64,000 bases of DNA, from the IMG/VR virus record IMGVR_UViG_3300032291_003205, positions 38,224-102,223 of that record; one strand, 5' to 3'. This stretch comes from a virus. A model generated the notes under the pieces. That model was not told the origin of the DNA, ran no database searches, and saw only the letters and a program-made list of their open reading frames with translations. Positions 24,019 to 31,088 of this stretch are shown here, in pieces. The number at the start of each line of letters is the position of its first letter. Within the stretch, counting starts at the first letter, position 1. A program made the translations under genes and the position numbers.

Positions 24019-24221
24019 GCACTAATGTAATTATTGCTTTACAATGTTTATGTCCAATCACGAACGGGTGACAAACAATAACTATATAGATATACTAAGA
24101 TACTGATATTTGTATTGTATGTGATAAACAGACGCAACGGTGGAGAACATGAGATAAAAGGGGATGTAACCCCTTTTCCTCGCGCCCACAACCTAGAGTA
24201 CAAGTAAAGAAATATATACTA
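24019..24221 (+). other. Non-coding stretch before the winged-helix gene
   Basis: About 200 bases with no credible gene. It holds one terminator hairpin (24156-24178). Mildly AT-rich and otherwise featureless to me, apart from the inverted repeat that follows. Confidence 0.5.
24156..24178 (+). terminator. Hairpin terminator
   Basis: AAAAGGGG, loop ATGTAA, CCCCTTTT. It closes the early operon that ends at 24018. Confidence 0.75.
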
Positions 24222-24248
24222 TATCATTTAGAATCGCGACAAATGATA
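24222..24248 (+). promoter_or_regulatory. Inverted repeat, putative operator
   Basis: TATCATTT (24222-24229) and AAATGATA (24241-24248) form a perfect 8-base inverted repeat with an 11-base spacer. It lies 16 bases upstream of the promoter for a winged-helix protein, a classic position for autoregulation (inference). Confidence 0.55.
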
Positions 24249-24264
24249 ATTACTTTGCGATAGG

Positions 24265-24296
24265 GTTGGCTCCCCGACCCCGGGTTCGTATATTGA
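24265..24296 (+). promoter_or_regulatory. Early-type promoter with almost no leader
   Basis: GTTG, 20 bases, TATATTGA. The ATG at 24301 follows 4 bases later. Confidence 0.75.
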
Positions 24297-24300
24297 TGGT

Positions 24301-24582
24301 ATGGAAGCAATAAAGGTTTTAAATTTAACTCAATTAGAGGAACAAGTATTAAGTAGTTTAATCGCCCAACTATATGCTGAGGCTGGATTCAGTGATGTTG
24401 ATGCAAAGGACATTGCCCACCACATTAAAGTTGACATTAAGTCCGTCCGTGGGGCATTAGGTTCATTGGTGCGTAAAGGTATTATTGGTATTGATGGTAA
24501 TGATTCAGGTTACCAAATCATATACTTGAATGAGGCACATTGGAACTTACACCCACAATGGAGTAAAGAAATTGCCCAATAA
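24301..24582 (+). CDS. Winged-helix DNA-binding protein
   Basis: A 93-residue protein with a winged-helix pattern: LNLTQLEEQVLSSLI, then AKDIAHHIKVDIKSVRGALG (helix-turn-helix), then SLVRKGIIGIDG and GYQIIYL (the wing). The MarR/LexA-like arrangement suggests a phage transcription regulator. The inverted repeat at 24222-24248 could be its own operator. Confidence 0.75.
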   Translation: MEAIKVLNLTQLEEQVLSSLIAQLYAEAGFSDVDAKDIAHHIKVDIKSVRGALGSLVRKGIIGIDGNDSGYQIIYLNEAHWNLHPQWSKEIAQ

Positions 24583-24583
24583 A

Positions 24584-24615
24584 TTTGGCTCCCCAAGAAA
24601 CGATTCGTATATTCA
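24584..24615 (+). promoter_or_regulatory. Early-type promoter
   Basis: TTTG, 20 bases, TATATTCA, then a leader ending AAAGGTTATG. Confidence 0.8.
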
Positions 24616-24634
24616 CGATATAGAAATAAAGGTT

Positions 24635-24829
24635 ATGTTAGAAAAAATGGTAGGTCAAGTTGCGAGTGTTAACAATTCACCTACATTGAGTGCTAAGTTA
24701 ATTAGTGTAGGTAATAAATGTGTATGGGAAGTAACTCCAAACCGTTACGGTGAGAGAGGTAATAACCGTGTGGGTGAGAAATTTACATTGCCAGCCTGGA
24801 TTAGTGGTAACTGTTTCTGGGGAGTATAA
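24635..24829 (+). CDS. Small early protein
   Basis: A 64-residue protein (MLEKMVGQVASVNN...) ending SGNCFWGV. It starts at the ATG in AAAGGTTATG behind its own promoter. I rejected the longer in-frame reading from 24530 because it runs through the previous gene and the promoter. Confidence 0.65.
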   Translation: MLEKMVGQVASVNNSPTLSAKLISVGNKCVWEVTPNRYGERGNNRVGEKFTLPAWISGNCFWGV

Positions 24830-24836
24830 TATAAAT

Positions 24837-24917
24837 AGTCAGGTGACAGAAAGTTATTGTCCAATTGCCGATAATGTAAGTGATTGCGAATTACAGGTTC
24901 GAATCCTGTCCTGACTA
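24837..24917 (+). tRNA. Degenerate tRNA-like element, class II-like
   Basis: AGTCAGG (24837-24843) pairs fully with CCTGACT (24910-24916). The T arm is canonical (ACAGG, TTCGAAT, CCTGT). A D stem GACA/TGTC and a variable arm GATT-GCG-AATT can form. The anticodon arm is weak: TTGC/GTAA with loop CGATAAT and no U33, and the D loop lacks GG. It may be a decayed tRNA or a tRNA mimic, so no amino acid is assigned. Confidence 0.45.
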
Positions 24918-24919
24918 CT

Positions 24920-25027
24920 ATGAAACAATTAATTAAACAAACCGTAATTGGAACCATGTACATGTTTGCCATTACCTCATTTATGGCGGTGGTAGTTGTT
25001 ACCCTGTATACGTTGGCCGGACGTTAG
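24920..25027 (+). CDS. Very small single-pass membrane protein
   Basis: A 35-residue protein with one membrane span (MYMFAITSFMAVVVVTLYTL) that starts 3 bases after the tRNA-like element. No Shine-Dalgarno. Reality is uncertain; the hydrophobic pattern is the only support. Confidence 0.4.
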   Translation: MKQLIKQTVIGTMYMFAITSFMAVVVVTLYTLAGR

Positions 25028-25298
25028 GACGGGGACGGGGGGTAGTACGTGGGTATGCCTGGCGGCATATATACCGCATGTATACGTAATAGGATACCAC
25101 GCGCGCCGTTGTCCATGCGGGCGTGTATATGGCGGAAAAGTGAATTAGCGTGAAAACTATATCGACTATAGGTACAACCCATCGACAAATATATACGAAT
25201 ATACGATTATATACGATCCCCCACAATGCGATTGCGTTTCCATATAGGGAAATTTTTACGGAAAGCCGTAAAAGCGATCCGAAAGTCTTTTAAAGAAA
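25028..25298 (+). other. GC-richer non-coding stretch with TATACG motifs
   Basis: About 270 bases with no credible gene and clearly higher GC than the neighbours at its left end (GGGGACGGGG, ACGCGCGCCG). It contains several TATACG/TATATACG strings and small hairpins such as GCGG-N8-CCGC. Possible roles are a structured RNA or an origin; neither is demonstrated. The minus-strand reading through it has no convincing protein character. Confidence 0.4.
25254..25273 (+). terminator. Hairpin, possible terminator
   Basis: TTTTACGG, loop AAAG, CCGTAAAA: an 8-base perfect stem. There is no long T run after it, so termination is uncertain. Confidence 0.45.
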
Positions 25299-25330
25299 TT
25301 TGGCTATCGCAAGGTATATACGTATATTTA
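25299..25330 (+). promoter_or_regulatory. Early-type promoter
   Basis: TTTG, 20 bases, TATATTTA, then a leader ending AAAGGTTATG at 25356. Confidence 0.75.
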
Positions 25331-25355
25331 TGTCATAATAATGATAATAAAGGTT

Positions 25356-25895
25356 ATGCAAGTTACAGAAAAAATAAATCACTTTGGTAAAGAAATTGAG
25401 GTATTAAAAAAAGGTTTGTTTGTTGACACTATTAAATTGTCCAATAAACAGAGCGATTTAGCTAAAAAAGAAAACAACGATTGTGTTGTTAGAGCATTTA
25501 TGGCTGCTTTAGATATTCCATATGATCAAGCACACGCTTGGATTAAAAAGAGTATGAACCGTGAAGACCGTAAAGGTACTTACACAGGTCAAGCCATTCA
25601 AAAAGTTGAAGGTAAAATAAAAAATGGTTATAAGCTTAGTTTTATGGGTGTAAACCCCGCTAAAACACATTGGAAAAAAATGACCGGAAGTAATAAAGTA
25701 TTAACTAACCCAAAATATAAAAAACAAACAGGATATACATTAAAGTCATTTATGGAAAATAATCCAGTTGGTCGTTTTGTATTAATCGTTCAAGGTCATG
25801 CTGTTGCAGTAGTAAACGGAGTATTATATGCTAACACAAACGAAAACGCTATTGGATTATATCGTTCAGTTTGGTTTGGTTGGAATTGTAAATAA
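25356..25895 (+). CDS. Possible papain-like cysteine peptidase fold
   Basis: A 179-residue protein. ENNDCVVRAFMAALDIPYDQA near residue 40 has the DC-x-x-RA pattern that opens many papain-like (C39/NlpC-like) folds, with the Cys as possible nucleophile. GRFVLIVQGHAVAVVNG near residue 145 supplies a His on a strand, followed by an Asn-containing strand. The substrate is unknown and the peptidase call is by pattern only. The start is the AAAGGTTATG site. Confidence 0.5.
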   Translation: MQVTEKINHFGKEIEVLKKGLFVDTIKLSNKQSDLAKKENNDCVVRAFMAALDIPYDQAHAWIKKSMNREDRKGTYTGQAIQKVEGKIKNGYKLSFMGVNPAKTHWKKMTGSNKVLTNPKYKKQTGYTLKSFMENNPVGRFVLIVQGHAVAVVNGVLYANTNENAIGLYRSVWFGWNCK

Positions 25896-25902
25896 AAATA
25901 AA

Positions 25903-25934
25903 TTTGGCTCCCGCAGAGAGGGTTCGTATATTCA
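25903..25934 (+). promoter_or_regulatory. Early-type promoter
   Basis: TTTG, 20 bases, TATATTCA, then a leader ending AAAGGTTATG. Confidence 0.8.
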
Positions 25935-25957
25935 CGACATAGAAATAAATAAAGGTT

Positions 25958-26137
25958 ATGAAAAATTTAGAAGTAGTAGAAGGTAATTTAAAAGCAGTTA
26001 AATCTCAAAGTGAGTTTGGTGGTCCAAACATGTGGGATCTTTACATAAAAAACGTTCATGGATATTACGATAAAGTCCAATGGATGGGTGTTGAAAGAAT
26101 TCAAGATTTTTTTACAACTAAATTACCAATATTTTAA
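25958..26137 (+). CDS. Small early protein
   Basis: A 59-residue protein (MKNLEVVEGNLKAVKSQ...). It follows its own promoter at the expected distance. Function unknown. The next gene starts 4 bases after its stop. Confidence 0.6.
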   Translation: MKNLEVVEGNLKAVKSQSEFGGPNMWDLYIKNVHGYYDKVQWMGVERIQDFFTTKLPIF

Positions 26138-26141
26138 GGTT

Positions 26142-26489
26142 ATGATAAAAGATAATAGATTCCAGTACGACGAAAAAGGTAACCTAATTTTTATTGATTG
26201 GGGTAACGGTGCTTACAGTAAAAGAACCTACAACGAAAAAGGTGATATCATATATGATGAAGGTATCGGAAATAAAAGCCTAAAACCATTTTGGGTTCAA
26301 TGGGAAAGATATTACCATAAAGACGGAAGCCGAGAAATCTATCTAAAGGATAACACAGGTTATTGGTACGAGGAAAAAATCAATAAATGTGGTAGAGTTG
26401 TAGATCACGTAAACAGCTATTTAGCTAAAGCTAAAGACGTTAAGTTTAAAGGAGAAAAAGATTTGTACGGAAAAGTCATCCCTTGTTAA
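26142..26489 (+). CDS. YD-repeat-like small protein
   Basis: A 115-residue protein with short tandem strand units (FQYDEKGNLIFIDWGNG, then KRTYNEKGDIIYDEG, then REIYLKDNTGYWYEEK) that resemble the DxxGxl units of YD or MORN-like repeats. I chose the ATG at 26142 after AAGGTT; the longer reading from 26058 overlaps the previous gene. Function unknown. Confidence 0.6.
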   Translation: MIKDNRFQYDEKGNLIFIDWGNGAYSKRTYNEKGDIIYDEGIGNKSLKPFWVQWERYYHKDGSREIYLKDNTGYWYEEKINKCGRVVDHVNSYLAKAKDVKFKGEKDLYGKVIPC

Positions 26490-26494
26490 AAAGG

Positions 26495-26526
26495 GTTGGC
26501 TTCCGCAGATCCTGTTCGTATATTCA
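26495..26526 (+). promoter_or_regulatory. Early-type promoter
   Basis: GTTG, 20 bases, TATATTCA, then a leader ending AAAGGTTATG. Confidence 0.8.
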
Positions 26527-26550
26527 CCGTGTTAAAGAAAAATAAAGGTT

Positions 26551-26754
26551 ATGGAAGATAAAGTTAAATTAAGTATCGTAATTCAAAGCATGTTAAATGA
26601 TGCTATGGTTGAAGTTCACCACCAAGAATTAATGGAAGAAGGTCAAGAACGTTTACGTTTTGTAAAGTATTTGATTCACCACTATTCAAATACAAACCAA
26701 GATATTATGGTGGATTTTGTTTATGAACAGTTTAAGAAATTTGATAATAAATAA
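26551..26754 (+). CDS. Small early protein
   Basis: A 67-residue helical protein (MEDKVKLSIVIQSMLND...). Function unknown. It is the first gene of a run of overlapping small genes. Confidence 0.6.
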   Translation: MEDKVKLSIVIQSMLNDAMVEVHHQELMEEGQERLRFVKYLIHHYSNTNQDIMVDFVYEQFKKFDNK

Positions 26755-26755
26755 T

Positions 26756-26854
26756 ATGCAAACAATAGCAACACTATTAATCCTAGGTCTTATTTGGTTA
26801 TCAGCATTTGCTTATTCCAAGTACCGTAATGACAATTTTAACCCATACAAATAA
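26756..26854 (+). CDS. Very small membrane protein
   Basis: A 32-residue protein with one membrane span (TIATLLILGLIWLSAFAY) and a short polar tail. It fits tightly between its neighbours (one base on each side), which supports it. Confidence 0.5.
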   Translation: MQTIATLLILGLIWLSAFAYSKYRNDNFNPYK

Positions 26855-26855
26855 T

Positions 26856-27041
26856 ATGACACCAAAAGAAAAAGCAAAAGAGTTAATACGACAATTTTAT
26901 TCAGTCGGCGCTATTGAATGCAAACAATGTGCATTAATTGCAGTTGATGAAATACTAAATGTAACAGCAGGATTAAATGGTTGGATAGGTGGTTTTCAGT
27001 CTTATTGGGAAGAAGTAAAACAAGAAATAGAAAAACTATGA
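26856..27041 (+). CDS. Small early protein
   Basis: A 61-residue protein that starts MTPKEKAKELIRQF. This opening recurs in many short Bacteroidota phage proteins of unknown function. The ATG at 26856 follows the preceding stop by one base. Confidence 0.65.
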   Translation: MTPKEKAKELIRQFYSVGAIECKQCALIAVDEILNVTAGLNGWIGGFQSYWEEVKQEIEKL

Positions 27042-27409
27042 AAATAAGAATAGAAAATATTGAATGCAGGTTTAGCCAAAACCAATATGAGTTTGTTAGA
27101 TGGTACCCAAATAAGTACTATGGAACAAAAGCACAACTTATAGCCGAAGGATATAAACTTCATAATATCCATGATGATAATTTTATATTAACAAAAGGTA
27201 ATCATACCATACATGATTCTTGTTTCCTAAATCCGGAAAGTTGTTACGTAATAGCCACTATTGTTTACGACAAAAAAGAATATTATACCGAAATAAAATC
27301 TGTTGGAAACCGTTTGTTAGGCCTAACCAAAAAAGAAAGAAACTATTTCTTTGAAGTTTATCAATACGCGGATAAACAAATTAAAAAAGAAAATAAAAAC
27401 AATGACTAA
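27038..27409 (+). CDS. Uncharacterised early protein
   Basis: A 123-residue basic protein (MKIRIENIECRFSQNQ...). I chose the ATG at 27038 because of its 4-base overlap with the upstream gene. No family is recognised. Confidence 0.6.
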   Translation: MKIRIENIECRFSQNQYEFVRWYPNKYYGTKAQLIAEGYKLHNIHDDNFILTKGNHTIHDSCFLNPESCYVIATIVYDKKEYYTEIKSVGNRLLGLTKKERNYFFEVYQYADKQIKKENKNND

Positions 27410-27587
27410 CCAAGACTATAAATCCCAACTTTCGGCCCTCAAATCCACCCTCGAAATTATGCTTCTCGAGGGCGACAAAAAGGGTAAAGAAATTTCCGTT
27501 GCCTATGAGTGTGGATTGTATATCGGTACAATAAAAGCTGTCATTACCCAACTTTCCGAGCTAATTGATGACTCAAGCAGTAATTAA
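27402..27587 (+). CDS. Small helical early protein
   Basis: A 61-residue protein (MTNQDYKSQLSALKS...). Its codons use more C and G than those of its neighbours (CTC, ACC, GGC), a change that continues to about 28275 and may mark a recent acquisition. Function unknown. Confidence 0.6.
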   Translation: MTNQDYKSQLSALKSTLEIMLLEGDKKGKEISVAYECGLYIGTIKAVITQLSELIDDSSSN

Positions 27588-27619
27588 TTTATTAATTAAT
27601 GACTCACAAAGTAATTAAT
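27563..27619 (+). repeat. Imperfect tandem repeat across a gene junction
   Basis: 27563-27588 and 27594-27619 match at 22 of 26 bases. The first covers the end of one gene, the second creates the start of the next. Confidence 0.75.
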
Positions 27620-27781
27620 ATAATCCAGGGTAGTCCTCAATGTATGGACTCTATTAAGTCCGTCCCATGTGATGACTACAAGGCACGTTTTGAGGCGTTT
27701 ATACGCGTTAAACATGGTATTATATTAACTACCTACATTGATTGGCCCAAGGTAGCACAAACCATTAACACTGCATTATGA
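27599..27781 (+). CDS. Small early protein
   Basis: A 60-residue protein (MTHKVINIIQGSPQCMDS...). Its start region appears to derive from a duplication of the preceding gene's end. It overlaps the next gene by 4 bases. Function unknown. Confidence 0.55.
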   Translation: MTHKVINIIQGSPQCMDSIKSVPCDDYKARFEAFIRVKHGIILTTYIDWPKVAQTINTAL

Positions 27782-28275
27782 TACAATATATTACACCCGA
27801 GCAACTAAAGGACAATAAACAGTATATCCATATTACTCTCAAAAACAATAGTTTAGGTGGTACCAATTTTCAAGGTGCAACCCATTTTACCCGTATTCCT
27901 AGCTTTGAGGAATGGGATCAAGTTGAGTACTATCGTTTTATTGGTTCACACCTGGATAATGAATCCCCACGTAATCGTTTAGGTGGATATGTTTATATAC
28001 TTATTAATAGGGCTTATCCCAATAAATGTAAGATTGGTATGACTACCTCCTCTCCCGAAAAACGACTTCATCAAATAAATTCTGCTGGTGTGGTTAATGA
28101 TTGGGAGCTTGCCTATGCCTACAAGTGTGCTCGTCCCTATGATTTGGAACAAGCAATCCATGTTGTGTTGGATGATTTAAGGTTTAGGTCCGACCGTGAG
28201 TTTTTTGATATTGATTTGAATGATGCTATTGGGTTGATTATTGATATGGGAGATGAGTATAGTCCGTTGGATTGA
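27778..28275 (+). CDS. GIY-YIG superfamily protein (T5orf172 type)
   Basis: A 165-residue protein. The C-terminal part starting at about residue 68 has YVYILINRAYPNKCKIGMT, then SPEKRLHQINSAG, then a DLEQAIHVVLDD helix and REFFDI. This is the T5orf172/MUG113 arrangement of the GIY-YIG fold. The N-terminal 65 residues are unassigned. It may be a nuclease, although stand-alone T5orf172 activity is poorly known. Confidence 0.75.
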   Translation: MIQYITPEQLKDNKQYIHITLKNNSLGGTNFQGATHFTRIPSFEEWDQVEYYRFIGSHLDNESPRNRLGGYVYILINRAYPNKCKIGMTTSSPEKRLHQINSAGVVNDWELAYAYKCARPYDLEQAIHVVLDDLRFRSDREFFDIDLNDAIGLIIDMGDEYSPLD

Positions 28276-28281
28276 TGGGGG

Positions 28282-28291
28282 CGTATATACG
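28282..28291 (+). repeat. Palindrome CGTATATACG
   Basis: Identical to 7002-7011. It lies just after a gene end and upstream of the RadA-like gene. Confidence 0.35.
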
Positions 28292-28329
28292 GATATTTTG
28301 AGTGGTATTGGTCAAGCCATTTTTATCTG

Positions 28330-28347
28330 GAATCATTCTAGATGACA
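28330..28347 (+). repeat. 18-base repeat, copy 1 (putative operator)
   Basis: GAATCATTCTAGATGACA, identical to 31088-31105. It contains TCAT-N5-ATGA around CTAG. In both places it ends 16 bases upstream of an early promoter. Confidence 0.6.
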
Positions 28348-28363
28348 AAAGAAGAACCATCTT

Positions 28364-28395
28364 TTTGGCTCCCCGAGATCCCGTTCGTATATTCA
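28364..28395 (+). promoter_or_regulatory. Early-type promoter
   Basis: TTTG, 20 bases, TATATTCA, with a 30-base leader to 28426 ending AAAGGTTATG. Confidence 0.8.
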
Positions 28396-28425
28396 TGTCA
28401 TAGAGATAATTAGAAAATAAAGGTT

Positions 28426-29229
28426 ATGAAAAATGTAAATGTTGTAAAAAGAGGTCGTCCAAGTAAGAAAATTGAAAATGCTACTTACACTCCTTCACTT
28501 ATTGACTTTTCAAAAGTTACTAAACTGAGTGCTTTGGATATTGATCCTCGAATGATGAAAACCATGAAATCTGGTTTATCTATTGATGGTTTGTTTTCAC
28601 ATGAAGGTGGTATTCCTGCTGCAACTAATATTATGATGATTGGTGATCCTGGTGTTGGTAAAACTACTGTGTTGTTAGATGTAATGGCTTCTGTTCAAAA
28701 TAAAGGAGCTAAGTGTTTGTTTATTTCTGGTGAGATGGGAAAGAAGCAAATGTTTAAATATACTGAGCGTTTCAAACAGTTTGGTGTTATTGAAACTTTG
28801 TTTATGCAAGATTATCTTGAATACAATACTAAAGATGTTATCGAGCAAGTTTTGAATATTGGTTATGATTTAGTTTTGATTGATAGTGCTGCTGAAATTA
28901 TTGAGGCAGTACGTGATGATAATGGTTGGGATCGTAAGATGGCTGAATCTTGGTTGGTTGACAATTGTGTTAAAAACAATAAAGGTGAAAACATGAACAA
29001 CAAGTTTACCTCATTTTTATTAATTCAGCAAGTTACTAAAGCTGGTGTGTTTAGTGGTTCTAATAAATTGAAGCACTTGGTTGATGCTATGGGTGAGATG
29101 CGTCGTGAAGAGGATTCAACATACATCAATTTCACTAAAAACAGAAATGGTATTGTTGATAATAAAGTATTTTATCAGTTGTCAAACAGCTCAATCCGTT
29201 ACGGTTCTATGGAAGCCGTAGAGGCTTAA
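28426..29229 (+). CDS. RecA/RadA-like ATPase
   Basis: A 267-residue RecA-fold ATPase. Walker A is GDPGVGKTT at about residue 74, followed by a KCLFISGEMGKKQ strand that matches the RadA/Sms and DnaB pattern (SGE). Walker B is YDLVLIDSAAE at about 148. LLIQQVTKAG is a motif 3-like strand. It lacks the zinc finger and Lon-like domain of bacterial RadA. An AT-hook-like KRGRPSKK sits at the N-terminus. Likely role: recombination or replication ATPase. Confidence 0.8.
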   Translation: MKNVNVVKRGRPSKKIENATYTPSLIDFSKVTKLSALDIDPRMMKTMKSGLSIDGLFSHEGGIPAATNIMMIGDPGVGKTTVLLDVMASVQNKGAKCLFISGEMGKKQMFKYTERFKQFGVIETLFMQDYLEYNTKDVIEQVLNIGYDLVLIDSAAEIIEAVRDDNGWDRKMAESWLVDNCVKNNKGENMNNKFTSFLLIQQVTKAGVFSGSNKLKHLVDAMGEMRREEDSTYINFTKNRNGIVDNKVFYQLSNSSIRYGSMEAVEA

Positions 29230-29234
29230 AAAAA

Positions 29235-29259
29235 GGGGTTGGCTTTTCAACCCCTCTTT
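29235..29259 (+). terminator. Rho-independent terminator fused to a promoter
   Basis: Stem GGGGTTG, loop GCTTTT, stem CAACCCC, then TCTTT. The promoter -33 box (29238-29241) is in the left arm. Confidence 0.8.
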
Positions 29260-29269
29260 CGTATATTTA
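29238..29269 (+). promoter_or_regulatory. Early-type promoter inside terminator
   Basis: GTTG, 20 bases, TATATTTA, reading into 29293. Confidence 0.75.
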
Positions 29270-29292
29270 CATCATAATAAAAATAAAAGGTT

Positions 29293-29982
29293 ATGAAACA
29301 ATTTACAGACGAACAACACAAGTCCTTAGTTGCGGAAGCAAAAAAACAAAGTAGAAAATTAATTGACATTAATGATAAAGGTTATAATGCCTATAGATTA
29401 TGTCTTCATTTCACCACAAGTGACTATGCTAAAAATGCAATGCTTCAAAGTGTTATGAAATCTAGACCAGAATGGGAAGGGTTAAAACTAGAGGCTAGAA
29501 TTTGTAAAAATACCTGGTGGAGGGAGAAACTAATCTTTTTAGCACCTAAAGATGTTGATGTTACTTTAGATAATATTCTAGAACATTGTGATTTTATTAA
29601 TTTTTATAATCGTTCTATTCCTTTTCTTTTGGGTGAAAAACCTGTTCGCCGCCGAGAATATAAATCTTGGATAGAATATAATTTACTTTCTCCCCCTATT
29701 TTAGAAAAAATTGAAAGTGGTAAACTACCAGAAAATATTTTTAACTATTTTTTATCTCACCACCAACTGTCTGCCAACAATAAAATGTTACTTATGGTAG
29801 ATAGTTACCTAGAGGGTGATGCTTATAAATGGGAACAAAAAGCCCTTAATAAAGCATTAGGGCTGTTTAATCAAGATCCTAAAGAAGTAATAGATAGAAC
29901 TGTTAAATATAGTAAATTTCATGAAATCGACTTAATAACAGTTGAAGAGTTTGAAAGAAGATTTGAAGAAGCACTTGCATAA
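29293..29982 (+). CDS. Uncharacterised early protein
   Basis: A 229-residue helical, basic protein with no recognised domain. It is a single-gene transcription unit, with a fused terminator-promoter on each side. Its neighbours (RadA-like ATPase, hydrolase) do not define a role. Confidence 0.65.
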   Translation: MKQFTDEQHKSLVAEAKKQSRKLIDINDKGYNAYRLCLHFTTSDYAKNAMLQSVMKSRPEWEGLKLEARICKNTWWREKLIFLAPKDVDVTLDNILEHCDFINFYNRSIPFLLGEKPVRRREYKSWIEYNLLSPPILEKIESGKLPENIFNYFLSHHQLSANNKMLLMVDSYLEGDAYKWEQKALNKALGLFNQDPKEVIDRTVKYSKFHEIDLITVEEFERRFEEALA

Positions 29983-29991
29983 AAAAAGAAA

Positions 29992-30017
29992 GGGGTTGGC
30001 TTTTTAACCCCTCTTTC
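29992..30017 (+). terminator. Rho-independent terminator fused to a promoter
   Basis: Stem GGGGTT, loop GGCTTTTT, stem AACCCC, then TCTTTC. The promoter -33 box overlaps the stem-loop. Confidence 0.75.
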
Positions 30018-30026
30018 GTATATTCA
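29995..30026 (+). promoter_or_regulatory. Early-type promoter inside terminator
   Basis: GTTG, 20 bases, TATATTCA, reading into 30046. Confidence 0.75.
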
Positions 30027-30045
30027 TGTCGCAGAAATAAAGGTT

Positions 30046-30528
30046 ATGAGAAAAATAATGTATTTACACGGTTTAGAGAGTTCCAACGTTTGTGATAAAG
30101 TTGATTTCTTACGTGAACAAAATGAGGTTTTAGCTCCTTCTATCGATTATAGTAAACCAAATATTGAAGAAGAGCTTATGTATATGGTTGAGTCATTTCA
30201 ACCTGATTTGATTATTGGTTCCTCAATGGGTGGGTATACTGGTATGTTGCTTGCTAATCATTATAATATACCATGTGTTGTTTTTAATCCCGCTCTTCAC
30301 TCACGTCCAATAGAACCTAATATGAGGTTGTTACAAGGTGAAAACCCCAAACATAGTTTTAATCCTGTAGTTATTTTAGGTCTTGAAGATACTGTTATTG
30401 ATCCATCTATTACTTGTGAGATGCTTGACTTTTCAGATTTTGAACCTGAGATTATCGAGGTACAAGATATGGGTCACCGAGTTCTGTTTTATGTGTTTGT
30501 TGATATGTATAACAAATACGTAAAATAA
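30046..30528 (+). CDS. Alpha/beta hydrolase (YqiA-like esterase)
   Basis: A 160-residue compact hydrolase. The oxyanion strand is MYLHGLESS. The nucleophile elbow IIGSSMGGYTGMLLA (G-x-S-x-G) lies at about residue 65. The acid is in ILGLEDTVID and the catalytic His in MGHRVLFY. Size and order match the YqiA/UPF0227 esterases. The substrate is unknown. The stop overlaps the next start (TAATG). Confidence 0.8.
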   Translation: MRKIMYLHGLESSNVCDKVDFLREQNEVLAPSIDYSKPNIEEELMYMVESFQPDLIIGSSMGGYTGMLLANHYNIPCVVFNPALHSRPIEPNMRLLQGENPKHSFNPVVILGLEDTVIDPSITCEMLDFSDFEPEIIEVQDMGHRVLFYVFVDMYNKYVK

Positions 30529-31088
30529 TGTCTTTTAACTACAGAGCTTACTTAAAAAATAATATCCTATTACAAGAGGAATTTCCTAGAGATAAATGGG
30601 TTGACCTTAGTGATAAAGAAAAAGGAGAATATGCTGATGATATCTTTAACTTGATCAACACAGCATATGCGCCTATAGGCGGTAATGTAAATTATAAGAG
30701 CGCAGCAGACGTATTAGGTGCAGAAGCCGATGCTGATTATGAGGTAATTAATATAGACGATGATCCTGAACCAGATGCTTTAAGTGCTTATAAGAAACAG
30801 CCTGCTGGAAATAAATTAGCCGCTATTGGACACGATGGGTCTCCTGAAGCAAAATCTAAGATTATTAATCACTATGCTGATTTATTAAAGAAAAAGGGTT
30901 ATTACTTAGAGGTATCAGGTAAACTAAAAGATATTTTATTAGCTAAAGGAGCTCCTGTAGTTACAGATTCCGAAATAATTAAAAAAGTATTAAAAGGCAA
31001 AGAAGTAAAAATGAATGACGACGGAACTTACGAGCGTTATTTAGCTGGTGAATTGCGTACTAAAACATTGCTTGGAAATCCCATTTAG
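30528..31088 (+). CDS. Possible GNAT-like protein
   Basis: A 186-residue protein of a type I associate with large phages (FNLINTAYAPIGGNVNY, then VINIDDDPEPDA, then KLAAIGHDGS). The order could fit an N-acetyltransferase fold, but I see no clear acetyl-CoA loop. It is co-translated with the upstream hydrolase. The 18-base repeat begins at its stop codon. Confidence 0.5.
   Translation: MSFNYRAYLKNNILLQEEFPRDKWVDLSDKEKGEYADDIFNLINTAYAPIGGNVNYKSAADVLGAEADADYEVINIDDDPEPDALSAYKKQPAGNKLAAIGHDGSPEAKSKIINHYADLLKKKGYYLEVSGKLKDILLAKGAPVVTDSEIIKKVLKGKEVKMNDDGTYERYLAGELRTKTLLGNPI

Noticed and set aside
24999-25226. Minus-strand reading frame in the GC-rich gap
   Set aside because: No plausible start context, odd composition, and the only minus-strand gene it would create in the window. 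Treated as non-coding.
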